NCBI GenBank assembly: GCA_032718475.1 | Contig: JAUCBJ010005465.1 | Span: forward strand, 1-29,375 | Source: Nemertoderma westbladi | Lineage: Eukaryota > Xenacoelomorpha > Nemertodermatida > Nemertodermatidae | Length of the DNA: 29,375 nt | Direction: 5' to 3' | In this document: positions 11,924-21,243 of the stretch, in pieces | Layout of the letters: each line of letters opens with the position of its first letter | Numbering within the stretch: position 1 is the first letter of the stretch | The notes under the pieces: model-generated | What the model saw: the letters and a program-made list of their open reading frames with translations, nothing else | Database searches by the model: none | Told to the model about the DNA's origin: nothing | Position numbers and translations under genes: made by a program

Positions 11924-12165
11924 GGACAATTCGGTCCCGGACAAATCGGTCCCGGAAAATTCGGTCCGGACAATTCGGTCCCGGACAATTCGGTTCCGGA
12001 CAATTCGGTCCCGGACAATTCGGTCCCGGACAATTCGGTCCCAAAACACTAAATAAATGGGACCGAATTGTCCGGGACCGAATTATCCGGGACCGAATTG
12101 TCCGGGACCGAATTGTCCGGGACCGAATTGTCCGGACCGAATTGTCCGGGACCGAATTGTCCGGT
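11924..12165. repeat. Palindrome built from 15-bp tandem units (left part of foldback element)
   Basis: Left arm 11924-12042 is about eight units of GGACAATTCGGTCCC. After a 16-bp spacer (AAAACACTAAATAAAT, 12043-12058), the right arm 12059-12165 repeats the reverse complement GGGACCGAATTGTCC about seven times. The two arms can pair over roughly 100 bp. Single-base differences between units occur in both arms. Peptides rich in Gly-Pro or Asn-Cys-Pro-Gly that can be translated here follow from the period and are not genes. Confidence 0.9.
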
Positions 12166-12203
12166 TCCTGATAGCAGCTTTTTAGTGCTTTTTTGATATT
12201 GGT

Positions 12204-12216
12204 GAATGTTCTAGAA
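12204..12216. promoter_or_regulatory. Heat-shock-element-like site
   Basis: GAATGTTCTAGAA contains three contiguous inverted 5-bp units (GAA-tg-TTC-ta-GAA), the arrangement bound by heat shock factor. The inverted counterpart lies at 12573-12585. Function is inferred only. Confidence 0.35.
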
Positions 12217-12572
12217 CATTAGAAGAGATATTTTTTTTATGGTAGCTATTGTTATTTACTAGCTAGAATTTTTTGAAATTTTAAAAATACTATAATTTTT
12301 TTTATTTTTGTTATTGGTAAGTGTTCGAGAACATTATTATATATTATTTATTAAGGTGTAGCTAGTGTTTTTTTTACTAGCTAGCATTTCACTGAAATTA
12401 TAAAAAATCTTGTGAAAACTAGCTATAAATAATTCACAAGCTCCATAAAAACACCATAATAGCTAACATAACTAATAATGTTATAAAAAAAAAGTAAATT
12501 TTTTTTTATTTTCTAAAAAATACTAGCTAATAAAAAAAAACACTAGCCACCATATAATAATATCTATTAAGG

Positions 12573-12585
12573 TTCTAGAACATTC
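12573..12585. promoter_or_regulatory. Heat-shock-element-like site, second arm
   Basis: TTCTAGAACATTC gives TTC-ta-GAA-ca-TTC, a perfect three-unit HSE pattern and the mirror of 12204-12216. A diverged third copy, GTTCGAGAAC, is at 12323-12332. Confidence 0.35.
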
Positions 12586-12730
12586 ACCATTATATAGTAC
12601 AGTAGTACCAATTAAATTTGGTCCCGGACAATTCGATCCCGGACAATTCGGTCCCGGACAATTCGGTCCGGGACAATTCGGTCCCGGACAATTTGGTCCC
12701 GGACAATTCGGTCCCGGACAATTCCGTCCC

Positions 12731-12894
12731 ATTAATATGCATGTTTTGGGACCGAATTGTCCTAGTCAGTATCCGGACATTCGGTCCCGGACAATTCGGT
12801 CCCGGACAATTCGGTCCCGGACAATTCGGTCCCGGACAATTCGGTCCCAAAACACAAAATTAATGGGACCGAATTGTCCGGGACCGAATTGTCC
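12731..12894. repeat. Further inverted 15-bp unit arrays
   Basis: After spacer ATTAATATGCATGTTTT (12731-12747) comes one GGGACCGAATTGTCC unit, a diverged bridge to about 12773, about five GGACAATTCGGTCCC units (to 12848), the spacer AAAACACAAAATTAAT (12849-12864) and two inverted units to 12894. The three array-centre spacers in 11924-12894 are versions of one sequence, one of them flipped, so this is a nested or partial copy of the same element family. Confidence 0.8.
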
Positions 12895-13480
12895 TGCTTC
12901 CATGATACGAGTGGCTTAGTTACACGAACGAACGTTAGTGAGTGAGTGAAAATAAAGCCACGAGGATCAGAACACTGTAAAGTACTTTGCAACAAGTTGA
13001 AATAATTGTGTATATATTATGAGTGATAGAAACTGCACAAATTAAATTAGTTACTGTATAAATAAATGTAAAAGTGACATGAATTATGTTATAAATAAAT
13101 TAGCTTATATTTATGGTGACGTTTGGAGCCATGTTAATAATATAGCTACTCGGTTATTAATAGCCATACCCCGCCTACTGGTAGGTATTGCAGTAGGCCT
13201 ATCTGGCTGTCAGGCAAATACCACCATTTGTTTACGTGGTACAAAAATTATCTCCGTGTTGTAATGTCCGCTAAAGGGACATTACTTAATACTGAATAAC
13301 ATCAAACAAATTCTAAATGTATAGGCCAATACAATGCTGTAATGTTCTCAAAAGTTGCAAAGTGCTAAATAACAACTCGCTGTTAATACTAACGGCGTTG
13401 AGTAATGTTACAATTTTAAAATAAATATTTTTGTCATCGTTTGGCGCTAAAAATAGACGATTCCCCAATCCCGCTCTACT
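12895..13480 (+). other. EHD intron, middle part; no feature recognised
   Basis: AT-rich sequence with a short TGAG repeat near 12940 and the palindromic octamer TAGGCCTA at 13194-13201. A 61-codon frame at 13079 has no family resemblance and is not called. Confidence 0.4.
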
Positions 13481-13481
13481 A

Positions 13482-13623
13482 CCCCCCCCCCCCCCTCCCC
13501 CCCACACACACACACATACACAAGCACACCACCCCTATGGGGGTGGAGGCGAAATTTTCACCCGGTTTCGGTTTGAAAGTTCGCAATCCCCACCACACGC
13601 CCCCCCCCCCCCCCCCCCCCCCC
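13482..13623. repeat. Poly-C and CA-rich low-complexity tract
   Basis: Poly-C 13482-13503 (with one T), then (CA)n to about 13524, a short unique stretch, then a run of 24 C at 13600-13623. The minus strand carries the matching G runs. Confidence 0.95.
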
Positions 13624-13884
13624 AATTTAAAGTGATATTTCAAAAATCTAACAGTGGTGAGGAGATGACAAATATATGCGGTTTTTAAACAGAAAAATTT
13701 CAAAACCATGTTGATTCAGCACATTTTAATCTCAACATGTTGAAGCAATTTCTAACGATTTTACAGTTCATAATGATAGCAACCCATTATGGTATTATAT
13801 TATAGTAGGATTGTAATTTCTTACGTACCACCCCGTAATTCCTATGCCCCTCAGCAGCTTAGAGAGAGACTACCAACGCGTTCG

Positions 13885-14035
13885 ACCCATCCTATGTCTA
13901 CCTCCGGTCACATCCACCACCGACCCATCCTATGTCTACCTCCGGTCACATCCACCATCGACCCATCCTATGTCTACCTCCGGTCCCATCCACCATTGAC
14001 CCATCCTATGTCTACCTCCGGTCACATCCATCACT
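13885..14035 (+). repeat. 38-bp minisatellite, 4 copies, next to a 3' splice site
   Basis: Units begin ACCCATCCTATGTCTACCTC at 13885, 13923, 13961 and 13999, an exact 38-bp spacing with few substitutions. The array is C/T-rich and ends about 34 bp before the acceptor of EHD exon B, so it fills the region just upstream of the branch-point zone. Confidence 0.95.
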
Positions 14036-14040
14036 TACTT

Positions 14041-14069
14041 TTAACTTAGACTTTACTTATTCATTGCAG
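14041..14069 (+). promoter_or_regulatory. 3' splice site of EHD exon B
   Basis: TTAACTTAGACTTTACTTAT followed by TCATTGCAG, with AG at 14068-14069. A branch-point-like TTTTAAC lies about 25 nt upstream. The exon frame opens immediately after it at AAT, in the phase left by exon A. Confidence 0.8.
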
Positions 14070-14204
14070 AATCTACTGCGTAAAATCGACTTCTCCTCTC
14101 TAAATAAACTGGATAAATTTAAGTTGAATAAAGTTGACCAAATGTTATCCAATGAGATTGGCTACTTGATGAGTAGAATTCACCAGGAAGAACAGGACCC
14201 CAAT
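14070..14204 (+). CDS. EHD-family ATPase, internal exon B
   Basis: The 45 codons read NLLRKIDFSSLNKLDKFKLN, then KVDQMLSNEIGYLMSRIHQEE and QDPN. They align with the last helices of the EHD helical domain (vertebrate pattern ELLQTQDFSKF ... MLANDIARLM ... RQEE) and follow directly on exon A in the family order. Phase is 0 at both ends, so A and B join without a frame change. The predicted donor is AAT|GTGAGT at 14205. The final 15 nt (GAACAGGACCCCAAT, residues EQDPN) are the exonic part of the first unit of the 27-bp minisatellite. If the donor is not used, translation continues VSSLE and stops at TAG 14220-14222, giving a protein without the linker and EH domain. No EH-domain exon was recognised in the remaining 15 kb, so the gene is incomplete here or broken downstream. 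Confidence 0.85.
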
Positions 14205-17200
14205 GTGAGTTCCTTAGAATAGGACCCCAATGTGAGTTCCTTAGAACAGGACCCTAATGTGAGTTCCTTAGAACAGGACCCCAATGTGAGTTCCTTAGAA
14301 CAGGACCCCAATGTGAGTTCCTTAGAACAGGACCCCAATGTGAGTTCCTTAGAACAGGACCCCAATGTGAGTTCCTTAGAATAGGACCCCAATGTGAGTT
14401 CCTTAGAACAGGACCCCAATGTGAGTTCCTTAGAACAGGACCCGAATGTGAGTTCCTTAGAACAGGACCCGAATGTGAGTTCCTTAGAACAGGACCCCAA
14501 TGTGAGTTCCTTAGAACAGGACCCCAATGTGAGTTCCTTAGAAAAGGACCCCAATGTGAGTTCCTTAGAACAGGACCCCAATGTGAGTTCCTTAGAACAG
14601 GACCCCAATGTGAGTTCCTTAGAACAGTACCCCAATGTGAGTTCCTTAGAACAGGACCCCAAAGTGAGTTCCTTAGAACAGGACCCCAATGTGAGTTCCT
14701 TAGAACAGGACCCCAATGTGAGTTCCTTAGAACAGGACCCCAATGTGAGTTCCTTAGAACAGGACCCCAATGTGAGTTCCTTAGAACAGGACCCTAATGT
14801 GAGTTCCTTAGAACAGGACCCCAATGTGAGTTCCTTAGAACAGGACCCCAATTTGAGTTCCTTAGAACGGGACCCTAATGTGAGTTCCTTAGAACAGGAC
14901 CCCAATGTGAGTTCCTTAGAACAGGACCCCAATGTGAGTTCCTTAGAACAGGACCCTAATGTGAGTTCCTTAGAACAGGACCCTAATGTGAGTTCCTTAG
15001 AACAGGACCCCAATGTGAGTTCCTTAGAACAGGACCCCAATGTGAGTTACTTAGAACAGGACCCTAAAGTGAGTTCCTTAGAACAGGACCCCAATGTGAG
15101 TTCCTTAGAACAGGACCCCAATGTGAGTTACTTAGAACAGGACCCTAAAGTGAGTTCCTTAGAACAGGACCCCAAAGTGAGTTCCTTAGAACAGGACCCC
15201 AATGTGAGTTCCTTAGAACAGGACCCCAAAGTGAGTTCCTTAGAACAGGACCCCAATGTGAGTTCCTTAGAACAGGACCCCAAAGTGAGTTCCTTAGAAC
15301 AGGACCCCAATGTGAGTTCCTTAGAACAGGACCCCGATGTGAGTTCCTTAGAACAGGACCCCAACGTGAGTTCCTTAGAACAGGACCCCAATGTGAGTTC
15401 CTTAGAAAAGGACCCCAATGTGAGTTCCTTAGAACAGGACCCCAACGTGAGTTCCTTAGAACAGGAGCCCAATGCGAGTTCGTTAGAACAGGACCCCAAT
15501 GTGAGTTCCTTAGAACAGGACCCCAATGTGAGTTCCTTAGAACAGGACCCCAAAGTGAGTCCTTAGAACAGGACCCCAATGTGAGTTCCTTAGAACAGGA
15601 CCCCAATGTGAGTTCCTTATAACAGGACCCCAATGTGAGTTCCTTAGAATTGGACCCTAATGTGAGTTCCTTAGAATAGGACCCTAATGTGAGTTCCTTA
15701 GAACAGGACCCCAATGTGAGTTCCTTAGAACAGGACCCCAATGTGAGTTCCTTAGAACAGGACCCCAATGTGAGTTCCTTAGAACAGGACCCCAATGTGA
15801 GTTCCTTAGAACAGGACCCCAATGTGAGTTCCTTAGAACAGGACCCCAATGTGAGTTCCTTAGAACAGGACCCCAATGTGAGTTCCTTGGAACAGGACCC
15901 CAATGTGAGTTCCTTAGAACAGGACCCCAATGTGAGTTCCTTAGAACAGGACCCCAAAGTGAGTTCCTTAGAACAGGACCCCAAAGTGAGTTCCTTAGAA
16001 CAGGACCCCAAAGTGAGTTCCTTAGAACAGGACCCCAATGTGAGTTCCTTAGAACAGGACCCAAAGTGAGTTCCTTAGAACAGGACCCCAAAGTGAGTTC
16101 CTTAGAACAGGACCCCAATGTGAGTTCCTTAGAATAGGACCCCAAAGTGAGTTCCTTAGAACAGGACCCCAAAGTGAGTTCCTTACAACAGGACCCCAAA
16201 GTGAGTTCCTTAGAACAGGACCCCAATGTGAGTTCCTTAGAACAGGACCCCAATGTGAGTTCCTTAGAATAGGACCCCAATGTGAGTTCCTTAGAATAGG
16301 ACCCTAATGTGAGTTCCTTAGAATAGGACCCTAATGTGAGTTCCTTAGAACAGGACCCCAATGTGAGTTCCTTAGAACAGGACCCCAAAGTGAGTTCCTT
16401 AGAACAGGACCCCAAAGTGAGTTCCTTAGAACAGGACCACAATGTGAGTTCCTTAGAACAGGACCCCAATGTGAGTTCCTTAGAACAGGACCCCAAAGTG
16501 AGTTCCTTAGAACTGGACCCCAACGTGAGTTCCTTAGAACAGGACCCCAATGTGAGTTCCTTAGAACAGGACCCCAAAGTGAGTTCCTTAGAACAGGACC
16601 ACAATGTGAGTTCCTTAGAACAGGACCCCAATGTGAGTTCCTTAGAACAGGACCCCAATGTGAGTTCCTTAGAACAGGACCCTAATGTGAGTTCCTTAGA
16701 ACAGGACCCTAATGTGAGTTCCTTAGAACAGGACCCCAATGTGAGTTCCTTAGAACAGGACCCCAATGTGAGTTACTTAGAACAGGACCCTAAAGTGAGT
16801 TCCTTAGAACAGGACCCCAATGTGAGTTCCTTAGAACAGGACCCCAATGTGAGTTACTTAGAACAGGACCCTAAAGTGAGTTCCTTAGAACAGGACCACA
16901 ATGTGAGTTCCTTAGAACAGGACCCCAATGTGAGTTCCTTAGAACAGGACCACAATGTGAGTTCCTTAGAACAGGACCACAATGTGAGTTCCTTAGAACA
17001 GGACCACAATGTGAGTTCCTTAGAACAGGACCCCAATGTGAGTTCCTTAGAACAGGACCCCAATGTGAGTTCCTTAGAACAGGACCCCAAAGTGAGTTCC
17101 TTAGAACTGGACCCCAACGTGAGTTCCTTAGAACAGGACCCCAATGTGAGTTCCTTAGAACAGGACCCCAAAGTGAGTTCCTTAGAACAGGACCCCAACG

Positions 17201-17815
17201 TGAGTTCCTTAGAACAGGACCCCAATGTGAGTTCCTTAGAACAGGACCCCAAAGTGAGTTCCTTAGAACAGGACCACAATGTGAGTTCCTTAGAACAGGA
17301 CCCCAATGTGAGTTCCTTAGAACAGGACCCCAAAGTGAGTTCCTTAGAACAGGACCCCAATGTGAGTTCCTTAGAACAGGACCCCAATGTGAGTTCCTTA
17401 GAACAGGACCCCAATGTGAGTTCCTTAGAACAGGACCCCAATGTGAGTTCCTTAGAACAGGACCCCAAAGTAAGTTCCTTAGAACAGGACCCCAATGTGA
17501 GTTCCTTAGAACAGGACCCCAAAGTGAGTTCCTTAGAACAGGACCCCAATGTGAGTTCCTTAGAACAGGACCCCAAAGTGAGTTCCTTAGAACAGGACCC
17601 CAATGTGAGTTCCTTAGAACAGGACCCCAAAGTAAGTTCCTTAGAACAGGACCCCAATGTGAGTTCCTTAGAACAGGACCCCAATGTGAGTTCCTTAGAA
17701 CAGGACCACAATGTGAGTTCCTTAGAACAGGACCCCAAAGTAAGTTCCTTAGAACAGGACCCCAATGTGAGTTCCTTAGAACAGGACCCCAATGTGAGTT
17801 CCTTAGAACAGGATT
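14190..17815 (+). repeat. 27-bp minisatellite (~134 units) duplicating an exon/intron junction
   Basis: The unit is GAACAGGACCCCAATGTGAG followed by TTCCTTA. The first unit consists of the last 15 nt of EHD exon B plus the first 12 nt of the intron, so the array grew by duplication of the splice junction. Common variants are CCCC/CCCT/CCAC, AATGTG/AAAGTG, TTCC/TTAC, and GAATAG for GAACAG, which creates a stop. Three units have GTAAGT (17470, 17632, 17740), and one has lost the GT (GCGAGT, 15474). Units with single- or two-base deletions (near 15556 and 16063) break the 27-bp phase. Open frames of up to 504 codons on plus (QDPNVSSLE)n and 360 codons on minus (GSCSKELTL)n result from the period. 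They begin and end at indels or TAG variants and are not supported as genes. Confidence 0.97.
14202..14210 (+). promoter_or_regulatory. 5' splice site of EHD exon B, first of an array
   Basis: AAT|GTGAGT; positions +1 to +6 match the U1 consensus GTRAGT completely. The same nonamer or AAA|GTGAGT recurs every 27 bp to about 17795. Confidence 0.7.
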
Positions 17816-18419
17816 CAGGACTCGATTCAGGGCACCTTGTTACCCCTTAATCAATATATTGTTTCTTATTCTTACCCACAATTTTTTGGCGCACCAACCC
17901 TATTTCGGATCTCTGTGCTCAATTTGGTGTGTAATCATATCAAAGATTGCGGTCCCCGGGTAAGATTTATTAAAGTGAGACATTTATCCCATGTTTATGT
18001 GCCATTTGTGCCATATTTCAATTGAAATCATCGTATTGTCACTTTTCTACGCAATATCACTCTATTTTAGAAATTAATTTCGCAAGTATTTAATTTTATT
18101 GATTTATGACCACTTTTAGATATTTTATTTACATGAGATGATGACATTACGCCTACGTGTCCCCTTAATATATTATCATCACTATATTATTATTTACTAT
18201 ATTACTCATTACTTGAGTATCGTTTTGTTTTTGGTTAGAAAAGCCCACCGCTGTAACCTGATCCCCTCCCTCCCTTAATTGGTTATTAACAAAATTAAAT
18301 GGTACCAAATTAAATTTAGAAAGGGAAAGTTTCTATATCAATAGAGTAAACATTCAGTTACCAGTGGCTTTAGTTGACCTTTAGTCCAAATTGGTGGTGG
18401 CTTTTTCCCTTTTAACATC
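17816..18419. other. Unique sequence after the minisatellite; no gene seen
   Basis: The array ends in GGATTCAGGACTCGATTCAG, after which sequence is AT-rich and unrelated. I looked for an EH-domain exon (calcium-loop type D-x-D-G-x-L-D-x-x-E-F, or KIWKLAD-like codons) and did not find one. Confidence 0.4.
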
Positions 18420-19625
18420 CGGTTGCAAACATCCAATAATGGTCTGTTTAGCACTCCTGTTTTCCATACCTTTCCAGGTATTTCATCTAATCCATTCGCT
18501 TTACGATTGGACATGCTTTTAATGCTTCTTTGGAGTTCGGCGGGTGTGAAGTCCCCTGTTTCTATAGGTAGTGTCTTGTCATATATTTCCCTTGTAGGGC
18601 TGACCTCGATGTTTGGTGGCTACCCAAGCAAGTTGCTGAAGTGATTTTTCCACTTCCCAACACGTTCTTCAGGACTATCAACTTTGAGGCGCCCCTTTGC
18701 ACAACTTTTCCGACCAGATACCTCATTTACAGTATGTTGCTGTATGTGAGCAGTTGTAATTGCTTCAGTTTTATCCTGTATGTACTTCTCTTGGCTGATG
18801 TTGTAGGCTAATTTAAGATCTTCCTTAGCTTTCTCAACCATATTGATGTTTTATGTTGTTGGTTGTTCGATTTTTACTTTGTAGGCTATCTTAAGATCTT
18901 CTCTTTTACAAGTAACCTCAGAGTCTTGCCATGGCACATAATGTTTTCGTTGGGGTTTCTGGGGAATATGCCTCTTAGCTGATTCATTGTGGGCTGTTAT
19001 TACAATTCTGGTATATTGAATCGGTGGACTGGTCTTCATCCATTGACTGAAGTACTTCAAAGCGGTTTTGAACTTCTACTGTATAAGCATCCTTTACAGC
19101 ATTGTCAGTTCTGAGTTTCTCCCAGTCATAGTTGATTTGCTTGCTTGTCCTGGGTTTGCTGGCTCTCAAACTGAGTCTGATCTCTGCAGTCACAATTCTG
19201 TGGTCCGAACCAATTAGGTTGAACGAGCTGTGTGCCTCGCAGTTACAGTAATCATGCTGTTTCTCCACTTTTTGTTTATAAAGATGTAATCCAGCTGTGT
19301 TTTGGTCCCGTTAGGGTATTGAAAGGTCAATAGCTTCCTTCCCCTTGCTCTTTTCGAATGTGGTGTTTGTTGGTATCAATTCACATTCTTCCATTATGTC
19401 TAAGAGTAAGCACCCATTTATGTTCGAACTGGTGTTATAGGTGTAACCCTTGATGTCTTCTGGGCCAATTTGAGCATTCTGGTCACCAGCAATGACTTTG
19501 ACATTGTGTTTCGGAATTTCCTTTATAAGTCCATTCAGATCTTCATACAATTTTGGGGGTGGATATAAATATCGATTTGGGGAATGCTCAGTTCTGCTGT
19601 TCTGCTGCACTGAGCTGCATATTAC
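18420..19625 (-). mobile_element. Non-LTR retrotransposon fragment: endonuclease to start of reverse transcriptase
   Basis: Read on the minus strand, several frames form one LINE polyprotein with frameshifts. At 19610-19311 is endonuclease-like sequence including IPKHNVKVIAGDQNAQIG, corresponding to the GDxNA motif of AP-type endonucleases. At 19268-18984 is the endonuclease end, with the motif LIGSDHRIVTAEIRLSLR (SDH catalytic histidine) and the linker INYDWEKLRTDN. Further linker pieces follow at 19060-18851 and 18841-18620. At about 18600-18430 is the start of reverse transcriptase, FTPAELQRSIKSMSNRKANG then LDEIPGKVWKTG. Order and motifs fit RTE/L2-like elements common in aquatic animals; the clade is not certain. 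At least three frame changes and an internal stop show a dead copy, truncated before the RT catalytic motifs. Confidence 0.85.
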
Positions 19626-19849
19626 CTACAGTACATTATTAATGCCGGAGTGGCTGTCTGGTGGGAACCAAACAGACCACAACTGACACACTGGTATGGG
19701 GTGGGTCAATAATGACAAATAGTTGTTGTCGTCGTTGTCTTCATCTGCATTAATATTTTGACATGCTAATAACTTTGTCGGATTTAAAGCTGTCGAGTTG
19801 AAAATTAATTTTTAGGCATCAATAAGACCAAAAGTTGATATTTTTAGAG
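19626..19849. other. Spacer, possibly LINE 5' region
   Basis: Contains a short TTGTCGTCGTTG-like run near 19715; no other feature seen. Confidence 0.3.
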
Positions 19850-20195
19850 ACTTTCAGACACCATCACTTCAACCATCCGCTCGAGGGCGACATGTCTCAA
19901 AGTGAAATCCTTGACTCATTCCGTTATTTATGATCCGATCAAGCTGGAATTGTCAGATATTTGCTAGAACACATTTTGTGTCTTTGTGGGTTCGGTAATC
20001 GATCTGCAGATTTCCAGTCTACCACTAGAGGGCGAAATGAATGAAAGTGATAACCTTCTCTCATTTCGTAATTTGTTATCCATTCAGGCCAAAACTTGGT
20101 AGATATACATTCTATACCTCAGACTGAGTTTTTGTGAGGGCTTAAACTGACTGCAGTTACCCAGTCTGCCTCTTTGGTGATAAAGTGATTAGGGG
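19850..20195. repeat. Diverged ~146-bp tandem repeat, 2-3 copies
   Basis: GAGGGCGA recurs at 19883 and 20028 (145 bp), and CCAGTCT at 20014 and 20161 (147 bp). The stretches between align loosely (…TCAAAGTGAAATCCTTGACTC… versus …TGAAAGTGATAACCTTCTCTC…). The middle copy contains CCACTAGAGGGC (20022-20033), which fits the CTCF core pattern CCASYAGRKGGC. Confidence 0.55.
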
Positions 20196-21219
20196 ACATC
20201 TGTTTAGATTTTTGGCTTAAATGCAAGGAAAACTAATAATATATTTCAACTACTACTACTGTGGGATTTTATTATTAGTTTTAAGTACGTCTAGTAGGCC
20301 AACCCAAACGAAGATTTACTTAACGGCCAGTTTATTGAAGCTCAATTAATGTGCAGTCCTGGTCATGTCCTCTAGATCTGAGGGTTGCTCGCTGCCGACA
20401 TTTATTGATACCTATAACTGGTACAGCCTCCACAATACATAAAAAACCACCACTCTAACGATTCATTTTGCGCCGTTTTATTTAATGTTGCCTACGCCCT
20501 TTCCAATATTTTCCGACGCCTCTGATTATACCGGTTGCTTGAGTACTGGTGGTGAGGTGGGACTTGTTGGACCGGTTCGGAATAAGGGAGCTGGAAGTAT
20601 GTATAGGGAGTGGAGAGACGGGGGATTTTGATAAGTTAATTACGTTTAGATCAATTAAAAACACTTTTCTTAAAGTAAATCACTTGAACTAATTAAAAAC
20701 TATAATGGAATGGGGTATGGGGATTGCAGCTGTATAATTTTTTTAAGTATAATTATTTCAAACTTATACTAGAAAACAATTAATTTCCATTCTAGGGCAA
20801 GCAAAAAAATGCTGTTTTTTACCTTAATCAACTTAATTAATTGCTTTTATCTTAGCCTCTCGAAGGCCACACACAAATACAACTTGGAAAATTCATAAAC
20901 TTTTGCCAAACAACATGTCTACCAAGTTTGGGTAGATTTCATCGAGGATTGGCCGAGTTATTAACGTTCAAAATTGCACACTACAGAACGACAGGTTCAT
21001 TAATGGTACCCTACGCTAAGGCTCACCTTCCTTCGTGGCTCGCCCCACAGCACAGGGTGGTCCCTCTCCACATTAGCTTATGTTAATTTTTGTTCCACAA
21101 AATTTCGTAGACATAATGTTTCACTGCTGCCAGAATTCTTGATATGATTACACCAAATATTGATATGACTTGGCTATACACGAATATCTGTAGTACCTGT
21201 CCTTGAGAGGAGGTAGGTA
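20196..21219. other. No gene or known element seen
   Basis: AT-rich intergenic-type sequence. The short open frames show no family resemblance. Confidence 0.4.
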
Positions 21220-21243
21220 GGGGGGGGGGGGGGGGGGGGGGGG
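21220..21243 (+). repeat. Poly-G tract (24 bp)
   Basis: An uninterrupted run of G preceded by GGAGGTAGGTAG. Confidence 0.98.

Larger units (their letters stand above)
12059..12730. mobile_element. Foldback-type / MITE-like non-autonomous element
   Basis: The outer ends are inverted tandem arrays: GGGACCGAATTGTCC units at 12059-12165 and GGACAATTCGGTCCC units at 12621-12730. Inside them is a second, AT-rich level of inverted repetition: GGTGAATGTTCTAGAACAT at about 12201-12219 is the reverse complement of the motif at 12571-12587, and GTAGCTAGTGTTTTTTTTAC near 12358 pairs with the region 12520-12555. The left inner part (12200-12290) is also diverged-duplicated at 12315-12420. Long inverted repeats made of short tandem units are characteristic of Foldback (FB/Galileo-like) elements. 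No transposase is present. Flanks AAATAAAT and ATTAATAT are too AT-rich to prove a target-site duplication. Confidence 0.65.

Noticed and set aside
11786-12995. Gly-Pro-Gly and Asn-Cys-Pro-Gly repeat peptides on both strands
   Set aside because: They are translations of the 15-bp foldback units. No start context, conservation or single-strand bias supports a gene.
13079-13264. 61-codon frame in the EHD intron as a small gene
   Set aside because: No family resemblance, and it lies inside an intron of AT-rich sequence; such lengths are expected by chance.
14180-17850. Long open frames on both strands (up to 504 codons plus, 360 codons minus) as repeat-protein genes
   Set aside because: The 27-bp period is a multiple of 3, so a stop-free unit leaves frames open on both strands. 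The frames start and stop at indels or TAG variants, and the array derives from an exon/intron junction.
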